From positions 1 through 64,000 of the forward strand of contig PLBY01000068.1 of the NCBI GenBank assembly GCA_003134655.1: a DNA stretch of 64,000 nucleotides, in the 5' to 3' direction. The notes under the pieces were generated by a model, which worked only from the letters and a program-made list of their open reading frames with translations, did no database searches and had not been told where the DNA came from. Of this stretch, positions 1 through 8,422 are shown one piece after another (position 1 is the first letter of the stretch; every line of letters starts with the position of its first letter). This DNA comes from Acidobacteriaceae bacterium (GTDB lineage: Bacteria > Acidobacteriota > Terriglobia > Terriglobales > Acidobacteriaceae). A program made the translations under genes and the position numbers.

Positions 1-941
1 GGCGTCTGGCTGAAGGCGCTCATCGCGATCCCGAGCCCATAATTTATCGGCGATGAGCCGAGAAATGATTCCACTGCGCCCAGCAGCGAAAACCCGGGGT
101 AGGGCGAAACCTGCTCTCCGTAGACTGTCCATGGGTTATACGTGGGCACATACACAACTTGCGGATTCACCGGCGTCAGTTGGACGTAGCCCTGGTCGTA
201 ATGCACCGCCTGTTGGGGCGTACTCTGCAGGTTGCCGGCTTGCTGAGCGCGCCGGCGCATCACCTGAACTGCCTCGAGTACGTCCTGTGTCTGGTTGTAG
301 TACGCATTGCCCAAGTCGGTGGTCCATTGCAGGTTGCGGTCCATTTGCGCCAACACCTGAGGAAACGCCGTCAACGCTTTAACGCTCGGGTCCCAATTCT
401 GGACGTCGGCACCGGCCGCAATCTGGTCAGAGGAGGCATAGCGTTGCGTCTGCCGCCAGTGGTCGGCGTCCGCAACCTGACTAGGGTAGGTCGACGCGGC
501 CAGGATTTGCGCTACCAGCCTGTCTGGATAAAGCGCGATCGGGGCGACGAGTTGTTCGAGTTGCACCGCATCGAGTGGCTGGGCCGGCGCCTGGCCATAT
601 CCTCCTTGCGGATACACCTGACCGGAATCCGGATAAGGCCGTTGCGCGTCCGGCTGCTGTCCGTATTCGGACTGCTGCTGTGATTGCTCATTTGGCGCGT
701 ATTGTCCGGTGTCTTGATTGTTCTGCGACCATCCCTGATCGCCGGACGCCGTTTGCTGCGCGAAAAGATTCCCTGGTTCCATCAGAAAGAGGAGAACAAC
801 TGCCGCGAGCACGAGCGAACCGCTGAACTGTGCCGTGTTTTGCGGAGCGCTCGTGGCGGTCGCCACACAGCACGGTGAATCATGCGGCAGACGAGAAAAC
901 CTGGCAGCGCGCGGGGCATATGGGTACATGTGGGGTTCCAT
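1..941 (-). CDS. DUF3300 domain protein, 3' end cut by window edge
   Basis: The frame is open from an ATG at 941 through the left edge, so the C-terminus is missing. The start is chosen because AAAGGA lies about 4 bases upstream of the ATG. The N-terminus has a cytoplasmic leader of about 37 residues, then a hydrophobic stretch (GSLVLAAVVLLFL) that should act as signal or anchor. A Gln/Asn/Pro-rich linker follows. The core then carries the DUF3300 signature: LEQLVAPIALYPDRLVAQIL, an alanine/serine segment, DADRW-like residues and a region rich in QVVYVP-type strands (PQVVYVPTYNPWTVYG). DUF3300 proteins are exported, envelope-associated proteins of unknown function. The family assignment is secure by motif; nothing in the context gives a role. 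Confidence 0.85.
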   Translation of the reverse strand, partial: MEPHMYPYAPRAARFSRLPHDSPCCVATATSAPQNTAQFSGSLVLAAVVLLFLMEPGNLFAQQTASGDQGWSQNNQDTGQYAPNEQSQQQSEYGQQPDAQRPYPDSGQVYPQGGYGQAPAQPLDAVQLEQLVAPIALYPDRLVAQILAASTYPSQVADADHWRQTQRYASSDQIAAGADVQNWDPSVKALTAFPQVLAQMDRNLQWTTDLGNAYYNQTQDVLEAVQVMRRRAQQAGNLQSTPQQAVHYDQGYVQLTPVNPQVVYVPTYNPWTVYGEQVSPYPGFSLLGAVESFLGSSPINYGLGIAMSAFSQT

Positions 942-1332
942 ATTTCCTTTCAGGTTCGACGTAAGAACGCTCGCCCGAACAGAAACCGATATTCCAAGCC
1001 GCCGCAAACTGATTCTCTTGCCCGCGGGCAATGCTGCCGAAGGACAGAGCCAATCCCACAACAAGCCGAAGATTGTCTCATCGCTAGTTACAGGCTTTTG
1101 CAATTAGGCCAAGATGCTGGAAATCAAGCAGGAGATCAATGCAGGGCGCATCAATTGAAGGTCAACAGCGAAGTGTCTGAAAACACAAGCGTTCTACTCT
1201 CAGGTAAATTCCTCCCAATCACGTCGACGTGGTCAGGATGTCAGGATGGCTCCATTTCGGCTTGCCGACGACAAAGGCCTTGGTGACCGGTCCTACCTTT
1301 GCTCGGGCGAGTGCATCTAAGCCTTCGGAATT
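942..1332. other. Intergenic region, no gene recognised
   Basis: This 391-base gap separates the divergent DUF3300 and phosphoesterase genes and must contain both promoters. Open frames on either strand show no family motif and no ribosome-binding site. I see no repeat, hairpin or clear promoter hexamers. Confidence 0.5.
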
Positions 1333-2844
1333 ATGCGGAATCTCACTCGCCGAGAACTACTGAAAATCGGAAGCGCGGCAGCAGCGGCAGAGCTGGTGTC
1401 CTTCGGCTTGCAGGGTTGCGGTATTTCCAGCTTGGTTCCGTCCGTTTCCTCCGGTTGTGCCAAGTTGACTGACATCGAACACGTGGTGATCCTGATTCAA
1501 GAAAACCGCTCGTTCGATCACTACTTTGGAAGCTACCGGGGCGTCCGCGGATTTTCCGATCAAAGCGCGGCATTCCAGCAACCCGATCCAGCCAACACCA
1601 CGACCTCACCGGTGGGACAGCTCCTGCCGTTTCACCTGGACACCTCTCAGGCGAATGCGGCGTGCACGCACGACATTAGCCACGAGTGGGTGCCGCAACA
1701 TCAGAGCTGGGACAACGGCAAGATGGACGGTTTTGTGAGTTCGCGTCTATCGATTGATTCCAGCGACGCGGTATTGAGCATGGGTTATTACACCCGCGCA
1801 GACCTTCCTTATTACTACGCTCTGGCCGACGGCTTCACGATCTGCGACAACTATTTTTGCTCGGTAATCGGCCCGACCGACCCGAATCGCCTCTATACGA
1901 TGGCGGCCTCGATCGATCCAGATGGGAAAAATGGCGGACCGATTTTGCAGACGATCGTCACAAACCGCTCGGCAATGTACGGCCGTCTGACCTATACGAC
2001 GATGCCCGAGCAACTTCAGGCTCGGGGAATTTCCTGGAAGGTTTACTCGTCACCGGATGAGAGTATCCTGGGCGGGATTCTGTCGGACAATGTGCTCTCC
2101 TATTTCAAGAATTTCCAGGATCCTGCATCGGTGCTGCATCAGAACGCATTTGGGCCACAGTTTCCCGTCGACTTCCTGTCCGATGTAGCGCTCGGCAATT
2201 TGCCCCAAGTATCGTGGCTGATAGGGTCGATCCTGACTTCGGAACACCCGCCTGCGCCTTCGCTGTTCGGAGAGAATCTTATTTCCCTTATCGTCAGTGC
2301 TCTCAGCGCGAACCCCGCATTGTGGGCGAAGACGGTTTTGTTGGTTACCTACGATGAAAATGGTGGATTCTTTGATCATGTTCCACCGGTCACCGCGCCT
2401 CCGGGCACGCCCGGCGAATATGTGACCGCGCCCGCGGTTCCGGATCCGACCGTAGTTGGCAGTCCGGCGATCACCGGGCCGATCGGGTTAGGTTTTCGCG
2501 TACCTTTGATGATTATCTCGCCGTTCAGTCGCGGCGGATTCGTGTCCTCGGACCTCTTCGATCACACTTCGGTCCTACGATTTCTCGAAACTCGATTCGG
2601 GGCCGAAGTGCCCAATTTGAGCGCCTGGCGCCGGGCGGCGGTCGGAGACTTAACGAGCGCGTTTAATTTCAAGAATCCTGACCAGTCGATTCCGAGTTTG
2701 CCGTTTACTCTGCAAGGCGATGCACAGGCGATCTTAGAATGCGTGGCCAACCTGGCTGGAACGACACCATTCATAGTGCCAGCCACGCAGACCCTTCCGA
2801 CTCAGGAATCCGGAACACCCATTCGTCCCAGCGGAACATGCTAG
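1333..2844 (+). CDS. Tat-exported phospholipase C-type phosphoesterase
   Basis: This is a 503-residue member of the bacterial phospholipase C / acid phosphatase (AcpA-like) phosphoesterase family, which hydrolyses phosphate ester or phosphodiester bonds outside the cytoplasm. The N-terminus is a twin-arginine signal (NLTRRELLKIG) followed by an alanine-rich hydrophobic stretch ending at Cys29. The LQGC context resembles a lipobox but has an unusual Gln. The family's metal-site motif HVVILIQENRSFDHYFG lies at about residues 50-66, and the second motif TYDENGGFFDHVPP at about 338-351. A late GFRVPLMIISPFSRGG segment is also typical. It stands alone, with about 300 or more bases on both sides. 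Whether the natural substrate is a phospholipid or a soluble phosphate ester cannot be told from sequence. Confidence 0.88.
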   Translation: MRNLTRRELLKIGSAAAAAELVSFGLQGCGISSLVPSVSSGCAKLTDIEHVVILIQENRSFDHYFGSYRGVRGFSDQSAAFQQPDPANTTTSPVGQLLPFHLDTSQANAACTHDISHEWVPQHQSWDNGKMDGFVSSRLSIDSSDAVLSMGYYTRADLPYYYALADGFTICDNYFCSVIGPTDPNRLYTMAASIDPDGKNGGPILQTIVTNRSAMYGRLTYTTMPEQLQARGISWKVYSSPDESILGGILSDNVLSYFKNFQDPASVLHQNAFGPQFPVDFLSDVALGNLPQVSWLIGSILTSEHPPAPSLFGENLISLIVSALSANPALWAKTVLLVTYDENGGFFDHVPPVTAPPGTPGEYVTAPAVPDPTVVGSPAITGPIGLGFRVPLMIISPFSRGGFVSSDLFDHTSVLRFLETRFGAEVPNLSAWRRAAVGDLTSAFNFKNPDQSIPSLPFTLQGDAQAILECVANLAGTTPFIVPATQTLPTQESGTPIRPSGTC

Positions 2845-3163
2845 CCAGGACTATGAGAAGAACTGCCTTCCGGCCAGGCTGGCGTCAAGTCTGTTCCTAA
2901 GGTTCCCGCCCATTTTGGACCGTCATGGTGAAGGTCGGCCAGGGCGCTATGAAACGCAGTGCCCCAAAGGCAGTGGCCCGCCGAGATTAAGTTCGAGATC
3001 CGACTCGATCAATCCCGGATAGTCGCCAACCCTTACGTTACCGGATTATGTCAGGCTTGTCCGTCGTTCGCCCGCACTCGTTGCCATGAAACCCTGGTAC
3101 TTCCAGAATGGAACGGGGTTGGCGATACTTTCTCTGTGTACCGAAGAAATCTCTCCAGAGGAA
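2845..3163. other. Intergenic region, no gene recognised
   Basis: This gap lies between the convergent phosphoesterase and patatin genes. Short open frames are present but have neither ribosome-binding sites nor recognisable motifs. No T-tailed hairpin was found. Confidence 0.45.
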
Positions 3164-4429
3164 TTACCCGCGGGACCTGACCGAGTTCGAGGCCCGTTTC
3201 GCCAACGAGCCTGCCTGTCCTGGTTTACCTGTGCCGACTGCGCTGGCTCGAGGGCTTTCGTTGACCCCATCATTAGAAGAATAGAGAAAACTCTCGATCT
3301 CATCGATTCGCTGGCTGGCGTCGTTGTAACCAATCTCAGTGAGAGCACTCGTGTACGCTGATGTGAATAGCAAATAACTCATCAGATCGGCACAGGAAGC
3401 CGCATCTCGTCCCAAACTGTTTACAAAGTACTGGATAAGATAAGGCATGTCTCTCTGGTGCTGCTCTGCCAGTTGTGACAGATCGACTGAAGGCGTTATG
3501 AGCAATGATGCTAAAGGCCGAATCTTTTCACATCCTTCAATACCAGACTGGCTGACCTGGCCATGGCGGAGCAACTGATTCAAGCGCTCAAGGTGCTCGA
3601 TGTCAGTTGCAAGATGGTCAAGGAACATCACATTAAAGAGAACGCCCATGACTTGCGCTAGCGAAGGATCTCCTTGATCCACGGGTTCTGCTTGATGTTC
3701 GAGATTGTCGCAGCGGACACCGATCGCGAAAACCTTGTCCGCCCCAAGACGGATGATCGGACTAAGAGGTTGTTGAAGACGCACACAACCATCGCCGAAA
3801 AAAGCCGTTCCTTGCGGCGTCTTAAGTCTTACAGGCTGAAAGATCAAAGGAATAGCAGCCGACGCGCAAACATGGTCGACCGTAATCTTGGTCGCAACGG
3901 TCACGCGACGGCTTCGGTTCCACATAGGGTGCCCCTTCAGTCCCTGAATGAAGAGATAACTTTTCCCTGAGGTATAGTTCGTCGCGGAAATAGCGAGTGC
4001 GTAGAGATGCCCACGCTTGATATTGTCGTGGATTCGCTCGCACTGGAGATGCTCGTTGAGAAAATGCCTCAAAGGAGTCGCGTCTAACAGGGAGTGGGCG
4101 TGACCCCCTCCAAGAACTCCTCCGAAGGAGAGATCGAGTATCCACGTAAGGGAATTGCGGGCCTGCGATAAGACATCGCTGTGAAAGATATCGGAAGGTC
4201 TGAGATCCGACCAAGCCTGTGCGAGAACTTTGGTCGCCGAAGCAAAATCGTTGCTACCCCCGGCAAGAGCAGCACCATTAATCGCCCCAGCGGAAGAGCC
4301 TCCGATGATCGGAAAAGGATTGCCGTGCGTCTGAACTCGTTTTATCTCGCCAATGCGTTTAAGAATACCGGCTTGATAAGCACCGCGAGCACCCCCGCCA
4401 GTCATCACTAGACCGAGCGTATTTTCCAT
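3164..4429 (-). CDS. Patatin-like phospholipase
   Basis: This is a predicted serine lipid acyl hydrolase of the patatin family, about 421 residues long. From the chosen ATG (MENTLGLVMTGGG) the oxyanion-hole motif GGGARG falls at residues 11-16 and the nucleophile elbow GSSAG at 44-48, with Ser46 as catalytic serine. The catalytic Asp of the Ser-Asp dyad is in FFGDGCVRLQQPLSP in the middle of the protein. There is no signal peptide, so action on membrane lipids from the cytoplasm is likely. A GTG 63 bases further upstream (4492) would add 21 residues unlike the family; I prefer the ATG because it places the glycine motif at the usual distance from the N-terminus. The C-terminal 200 residues are helical and not recognised. 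Confidence 0.85.
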   Translation of the reverse strand: MENTLGLVMTGGGARGAYQAGILKRIGEIKRVQTHGNPFPIIGGSSAGAINGAALAGGSNDFASATKVLAQAWSDLRPSDIFHSDVLSQARNSLTWILDLSFGGVLGGGHAHSLLDATPLRHFLNEHLQCERIHDNIKRGHLYALAISATNYTSGKSYLFIQGLKGHPMWNRSRRVTVATKITVDHVCASAAIPLIFQPVRLKTPQGTAFFGDGCVRLQQPLSPIIRLGADKVFAIGVRCDNLEHQAEPVDQGDPSLAQVMGVLFNVMFLDHLATDIEHLERLNQLLRHGQVSQSGIEGCEKIRPLASLLITPSVDLSQLAEQHQRDMPYLIQYFVNSLGRDAASCADLMSYLLFTSAYTSALTEIGYNDASQRIDEIESFLYSSNDGVNESPRASAVGTGKPGQAGSLAKRASNSVRSRG

Positions 4430-4600
4430 TGTTTTTCTCTTAATGCTCGCCTGGTAATGATCCAGACGTTCAAACGCAGAATCCTGCGGCACTCGAGATT
4501 CGTCGCCTTCGCACTCGAACGATCGAGTCTGGGGAACTGGTGTTCGCGTATCTCAGCGCTGGCCTCGGATTTCCCCGTGCTCTGTCAAGACACCCGAAGG

Positions 4601-4633
4601 AGACCGCCTCCAGACATTGACCTCAGGCGGTCT
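4601..4633. repeat. Perfect 9-bp inverted repeat hairpin
   Basis: AGACCGCCT at 4601-4609 pairs with AGGCGGTCT at 4625-4633 across a 15-base loop. It sits between the phasin 3' end and the patatin 5' end, upstream of both the patatin start and a dispersed palindromic repeat. There is no T-run, so it is not a classical terminator. Confidence 0.5.
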
Positions 4634-4653
4634 AAGCACTCGATTCGTGGCAG

Positions 4654-4712
4654 GGATCCTTCGATTCGTGTGGCCCGCGTTTCGCACGAGCCACACTTCG
4701 CTCAGGATGACA
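4654..4712. repeat. Dispersed palindromic repeat, GGATCCTTCG...CTCAGGATGAC family
   Basis: GGATCCTTCGATTCG at the left and TTCGCTCAGGATGACAG at the right frame a GC-rich hairpin core (GTGTGGC...GCCACAC). Copies of the same family occur at 11201-11246, 20893-20950, 38382-38425, 43103-43168 and 47897-48012, always between genes or inside a MITE-like element. Confidence 0.7.
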
Positions 4713-4731
4713 GCTCTACCTCGTTCTGCTG

Positions 4732-5604
4732 TCAGGCGGCCGCTGCTGCCTTCTTCTTCCCCCGCGCTACCGGCATCTTCCTGCGATGAACTGGCTTGGC
4801 CGCGCGCTTGTGCTCACCAGTCGGCTTTACCGTTGCATCCATCAGTGTCTTCGGAAGTGGCCGCAGGAGTTCCAGGGTCTTGCCCGTAGTTTTCACGTTG
4901 GCGTTCATCTGCTTGCCGGCTACCTCCACCATCTTCTCTTGCGTGTTGATGAACAACTCGGCTGCCTGCCGCGCCAGCTTGGACAACTCGGTCTTCTTGA
5001 TTTTCTTAGAGGCGGTGTGTTTGCCGCCGGTGGCCTTGGCTGTCTCCTCGGCGATGACATCCAGGAACTGCTTCTGCGCTTTGGCAAAGTTCTCCATACC
5101 CTCGCGGGCCAGACTCACCAAGGGCGCTCGCCCTGGCAACGGCTTGCCGGTCCTGGCGGCTTCCACCCAAATATGGGTCTGCTTGCCGGCGATCTTCAGG
5201 TACTCCTCCTGCATGTGGATAAACGTATCCACGCTACGGCGCAGCAGGTCGGCGGTGGCATGCGCCGCGGGCCCCTCCCCGATGCGCTCTTGCACAGCGG
5301 TCATGAGAATTTCATTCTGTTGTTTGCTCAGATCAAGAAGTAGTTTCTGCGCTTCAATGAAGTTCGTCATGCTCTCTCCGGCCATCTCGCTGAGGACGGT
5401 GCGAGGAGAATGATGAGGGTCGGACAATTGCTGCCGCAGAAAATGCACCACGTTTGCGTTCTGCCGCATTGCGATGTCCAGAAGGCTCCGTGGCGTGGCG
5501 AGGAAGTTCTGAACGCCCTGTTGCGCCCAACCCGATAGACTAGAAACGAAAGACGGCTCCCTGGAATGAGTCCGGGAGGTCTTGGTTTTTGTGGCTACTG
5601 ACAT
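4732..5604 (-). CDS. Phasin-like polyhydroxyalkanoate granule protein
   Basis: This 290-residue protein is predicted to coat storage-polymer (PHA) granules. The ATG at 5604 is chosen because GGAGG (read on the minus strand, 5611-5615) lies 6 bases upstream; an in-frame GTG/ATG further up would run through the regulatory palindrome. The sequence consists of three or four similar amphipathic helical modules, each with a phasin-type phrase: NFIEAQKLLLDLSKQQNE, DTFIHMQEEYLKIAGKQ, NFAKAQKQFLDVIAEE and ELFINTQEKMVEVAGKQ. The C-terminus is a Lys/Arg/Ala-rich tail (RRKMPVARGKKKAAAAA), a feature shared with DNA-binding phasins. A decayed phaR gene lies divergently next to it. The assignment rests on the repeated motif, the basic tail and the phaR neighbour. 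No PHA synthase is in the window. Confidence 0.75.
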   Translation of the reverse strand: MSVATKTKTSRTHSREPSFVSSLSGWAQQGVQNFLATPRSLLDIAMRQNANVVHFLRQQLSDPHHSPRTVLSEMAGESMTNFIEAQKLLLDLSKQQNEILMTAVQERIGEGPAAHATADLLRRSVDTFIHMQEEYLKIAGKQTHIWVEAARTGKPLPGRAPLVSLAREGMENFAKAQKQFLDVIAEETAKATGGKHTASKKIKKTELSKLARQAAELFINTQEKMVEVAGKQMNANVKTTGKTLELLRPLPKTLMDATVKPTGEHKRAAKPVHRRKMPVARGKKKAAAAA

Positions 5605-5620
5605 ATCATCCCTCCAAATA

Positions 5621-5635
5621 TGCTGCAGTGCAGCA
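5621..5635. promoter_or_regulatory. Putative PhaR operator next to phasin start
   Basis: TGCTGCAGTGCAGCA is a perfect inverted repeat (6-bp arms, 3-bp centre) 6 bases upstream of the phasin Shine-Dalgarno. Its core, CTGC-N3-GCAG, is the form I recall for PhaR binding sites upstream of phasin and phaR genes in proteobacteria. Binding here is inferred. Confidence 0.55.
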
Positions 5636-5678
5636 TTCGAGTTAACTATAAGCTTGGAAAGCACTTGTGTCAATATGA

Positions 5679-5882
5679 ATGTGTCAGGTTGTGCATCGCA
5701 CAAGAAGCAGTTATGAAGCGAACTCTTCCGCTGTCGTCATCAAGAAGGACGGCAACCGCCGGCTGTACGACACTGCCGGCGGCCACAACATCGCCCTTGC
5801 GATAACAAGCCCCAGTGCCTGGGTCGTGGGACGAGTGGGCGGCAAACCTTACCTTGGCGGATTAGGTAAGGGCAGTCCGTAA
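5679..5882 (+). pseudogene. phaR: Truncated phaR (PHA synthesis repressor) remnant
   Basis: An open frame of 67 codons contains the N-terminal DNA-binding signature of PhaR/PhbF repressors: AVVIKKDGNRRLYDTAGGHN at about residues 19-38 (family form VIKKY-NRRLYDT-S-YV-L). After Ile-Ala-Leu (about base 5798) the homology stops abruptly and the rest (AITSPSAWVVGRV...) resembles nothing in PhaR, which is normally 150-200 residues. The gene therefore keeps only the start of the PHB/PHA accumulation regulator DNA-binding domain and lacks the C-terminal domain. It lies divergent to the phasin gene, the normal arrangement for this autoregulated pair. It could be an ancient deletion or rearrangement endpoint at about 5800. 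A sequencing error would not explain it because no frame continues the homology. Confidence 0.65.
5689..5703. promoter_or_regulatory. Second PhaR-type palindrome in phasin-phaR gap
   Basis: TTGTGCATCGCACAA is a perfect inverted repeat (6-bp arms, 3-bp centre) carrying the TGC-N3-GCA core also seen at 5621-5635. It overlaps the start of the phaR remnant and lies about 85 bases upstream of the phasin start, a fitting place for autoregulation. The role is inferred from form and position only. Confidence 0.45.
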
Positions 5883-6075
5883 CTCGAGAGCAACGCGGTA
5901 GTGTTGAGCTTGTACGAAGCTCAAATGAGTGCATTGGCGATTTTGAGTCAACCGAGGAAGCGCTCTGTTGTCCAGATTTCAGGGTCACGACCTGGGCGCT
6001 TTGCCTCGATCTGCCAGCATCGATTCGCCGTTTGGCAAATTGATTCGGGGTAGCGGGTTTGCTAAGGTCGTGGTC

Positions 6076-7386
6076 ATGTCCGAGCGTGTCATGTCCGAGC
6101 GTTCCAGCGAGCAGATACGCGAATTGCTCGACTCCCTTTATCGCGTGGATTCGGGACGAATCCTGGCAACGCTGATCCGCTTGCTCGGTGATTTTGATCT
6201 TGCCGAGGAGGCGATGCACGAAGCCTTTGCGGCTGCGCTGAGCCTGTGGCCGAGCAGTGGAGTACCCGATAACCCCCGACCATGGTTGATTTCGACGGCC
6301 CGATTCAAAGCCATTGATACTCTGCGTCGACGGGCAAGATTTGATGCGTCTCAAGACGAGCTCGCGCGACATCTCGAAGCGCAATGGAGTTCGGCCGCTA
6401 GGTCCAATGAAGCAAGGTCCAAGGAAGATTACAGCCTTGAGGATGATCGGCTTGAAGACGACCGGCTGCGCCTGATTCTTACCTGCTGTCATCCATCTCT
6501 AGCGCCGGAAGCGCACGTTGCGCTCACCTTGCGTGAGGTGTGCGGGCTTACAACCGAGGAGATAGCAAAGGCCTTCCTCATCACTCCGCGTACGCTGGCG
6601 CAGCGCATTGTGCGCGCCAAGGCAAAGATTCGAGAGACACCGATTCCGTACGAGGTGCCGACGCCGCAGGAATTGCCGGAGCGACTGGGCGCGGTGCTTC
6701 AGGTCATCTATCTCGTCTTTAACGAGGGTTATTCGGCTGCAGCGGGAGCGGAAGTAACGCGGGCCGAGCTAACCGGCGAAGCGATTCGACTGGGCCGGTT
6801 GCTGGCCGAACTCCAGCCAGAGCCGGAAGTGATTGGGCTGCTTTCCCTGATGTTGCTACAGGAATCCCGTCACGCCGCGAGAACATCTCCGACCGGAGAG
6901 CTGATTTTGCTGGAGAATCAAGACCGCGCGCTCTGGAACCGAGAGCAGATCGCGGAGGGAGTGGCACTGCTGGAGAAAGCCCTGAAGTCCGGGCAGAAGT
7001 CCCGCCGCTTCGGCTCCTACACACTGCAGGCTGCGATTGCGGCCGTTCATGCGGAGGCGGAATCGGTCGCTGTGACCGACTGGCGGCAGATTGTTGCGCT
7101 TTACGACCGATTGCTACGAATTCAGCCTTCGCCAGTTGTACAGCTCAATCGTGCCGTGGCCATTGCCATGCGCGATGGTCCAGAGGCCGGTCTGGCGAAT
7201 ATCGACGCGGTGTTGGAACATGGCGAATTGGCAAATTATTACCTGGCGCATTCCGCCCGCGCAGATATGTACCGCAGGTTAGGCAAGACAGCTGAGGCTC
7301 GTGCTTCTTATGAGAAGGCGCTGGCGCTGACCCAACAGGAACCAGAGCGGCAATTCCTGCAAGAGCGGATTCGGCAGCTGAAATAA
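6076..7386 (+). CDS. ECF42-type RNA polymerase sigma factor with C-terminal TPR extension
   Basis: This 436-residue ECF sigma factor belongs to the group whose C-terminal extension replaces an anti-sigma factor. Sigma region 2 is at about residues 15-90 (RLLGDFDLAEEAMHEAF, NPRPWLISTARFKAIDTLRR). Region 4 is at about 155-190 (TLREVCGLTTEEIAKAF...TLAQRIVRAKAKI). The extension starts with the group marker YLVFNEGYSA and ends in TPR-like helices (DMYRRLGKTAEARASYEKAL). The ATG at 6076 is preceded by TAAGG at 8 bases; an in-frame ATG at 5968 would add 36 residues without similarity. The next gene encodes a DGPF protein, the diagnostic partner of ECF42 sigma factors, behind a putative ECF promoter at 7400-7428. 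The signal sensed is unknown for the group. Confidence 0.9.
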   Translation: MSERVMSERSSEQIRELLDSLYRVDSGRILATLIRLLGDFDLAEEAMHEAFAAALSLWPSSGVPDNPRPWLISTARFKAIDTLRRRARFDASQDELARHLEAQWSSAARSNEARSKEDYSLEDDRLEDDRLRLILTCCHPSLAPEAHVALTLREVCGLTTEEIAKAFLITPRTLAQRIVRAKAKIRETPIPYEVPTPQELPERLGAVLQVIYLVFNEGYSAAAGAEVTRAELTGEAIRLGRLLAELQPEPEVIGLLSLMLLQESRHAARTSPTGELILLENQDRALWNREQIAEGVALLEKALKSGQKSRRFGSYTLQAAIAAVHAEAESVAVTDWRQIVALYDRLLRIQPSPVVQLNRAVAIAMRDGPEAGLANIDAVLEHGELANYYLAHSARADMYRRLGKTAEARASYEKALALTQQEPERQFLQERIRQLK

Positions 7387-7399
7387 AAATTGGGATAGC

Positions 7400-7428
7400 T
7401 GTCGATTTTCCGTCTCCCCAACGACTAT
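7400..7428 (+). promoter_or_regulatory. Putative ECF42-dependent promoter, copy 1
   Basis: TGTCGA (7400-7405) and CGACTAT (7422-7428) are separated by 16 bases. The same elements, the same spacing and most of the spacer recur at 11082-11110 upstream of the second DGPF gene. TGTCGA at -35 with a CGA/CGTC-type -10 is what I recall for ECF42 targets. It lies 88 bases upstream of the DGPF start. Confidence 0.65.
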
Positions 7429-7515
7429 AGGACAAAAGAACGATGCGCTACGGCTCCTGAGTAAACAGGAAACGAGTCATCGGGAACAAACCACAGAAAC
7501 CAAGGAGAAAAAGTC

Positions 7516-7884
7516 ATGCCACAATATCTGGTTGCTAACTACCTCCCCGACGACTTCGACCCGTCCACTGTAACCGAAGCGATGATCGAGGAGATCCACG
7601 CGCTCAACCGCGAACTAATTGCTGCCGGCGTGAGGAAGTTCGCCTGCGGCATTTCCCCGGCCGTCAGCGCGAAGACGCTGCGGTCCAAGCCCGACGGCAA
7701 GGTGCTCGTCACCGAGGGGCCGTACACCGAGACCAAGGAGCACATGGGCGGATTTTGGATACTGGAATGCGCGAATATCGACGAGGCCCTGGCATGGGCG
7801 AAGAAGGGTGCCATCGCCTGCGATGTGGCCGGCGAGGTGCGCGAGCTTCTTTTCTTCCCGGCTCCGGAGAAAGCAGCGGAATAG
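7516..7884 (+). CDS. DGPF/YCII-related protein, partner of ECF42 sigma factor
   Basis: This 122-residue cytoplasmic protein is of the YCII-related (DGPF) superfamily, a small ferredoxin-like fold of unknown function. The family's namesake segment appears here as TEGPYTETKEHMGGFWILE at about residues 71-89, followed by DEALAWAKKGA and a closing EVREL strand. AAGGAG lies about 8 bases before the ATG. The gene follows the ECF42 sigma gene in the same direction with its own conserved promoter in between. It is therefore expected to be a direct target of that sigma factor. A second, more divergent family member is at 11297. Confidence 0.88.
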   Translation: MPQYLVANYLPDDFDPSTVTEAMIEEIHALNRELIAAGVRKFACGISPAVSAKTLRSKPDGKVLVTEGPYTETKEHMGGFWILECANIDEALAWAKKGAIACDVAGEVRELLFFPAPEKAAE

Positions 7885-8064
7885 TCTCACCCGCCGCGAC
7901 TTCGGAATATGCACCGTCTTGACCATGGGACGAACGAGCCAGCGGGAAGCTACGCCGCTGGCTCCCGGTTTTCTGTCCCAGGTACCCCCTCTCCCCGGGT
8001 CTATTGGAATCATCGGGTTAGGGGAAAATCGCGGAAAAGTCTATGTGGGTCAATATTTTACGGG

Positions 8065-8422
8065 TAAAATATTCGAAACATTGGGCTTACGTGTGACTGG
8101 CATGTCTCGTTATTTTTCAGTCGAACCCTGTAAAATATTGGATCTGCAGGAGTTGTTGACTCGAGCCCAGTTTTCTGGACTGCAAAATATTGATTTTGCA
8201 GGACTTGCTCGCAAAATCTTGCAGAATAGAGACTTAGCGCAACTGAAGTGCGACCTTGACTGAGGATTCTTGCCCACCAGTCGCCGGGTCTTGCTTTTTT
8301 TCGGACCGCCACTCTCAAAATATTGATTTCAAAGAACTTAGATGGTGCCGATCCCGGTTGGCCTCTGCAAAATCTTGAGCGCCTGAGACTTACACGCAAA
8401 ATATTGCGGAATAAGGACTTAG
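8065..8422 (+). repeat. Cluster of 28-29 bp AT-rich repeats (CAAAATATTG units)
   Basis: At least seven degenerate units begin with (G/T)(C/T)AAAAT(A/C)TT and most end in GACTTA/G: about 8065, 8130, 8182, 8211, 8314, 8366 and 8396. Two adjacent pairs have a period of 29-30 bases. Inverted copies of the same units lie at 46125-46235, where the unit starting at 8396 is matched almost base for base. The AAAATATT cores contrast strongly with the GC-rich surroundings. The whole DGPF-to-membrane-protein gap (7885-8644) otherwise holds only a palindrome at 8570-8630. Open frames through this block are by-products of the repeats. Confidence 0.75.

Noticed and set aside
5740-6492. A 250-codon frame antisense to the start of the ECF42 sigma gene
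   Set aside because: It overlaps sigma region 2 and the phaR remnant and has no motif.
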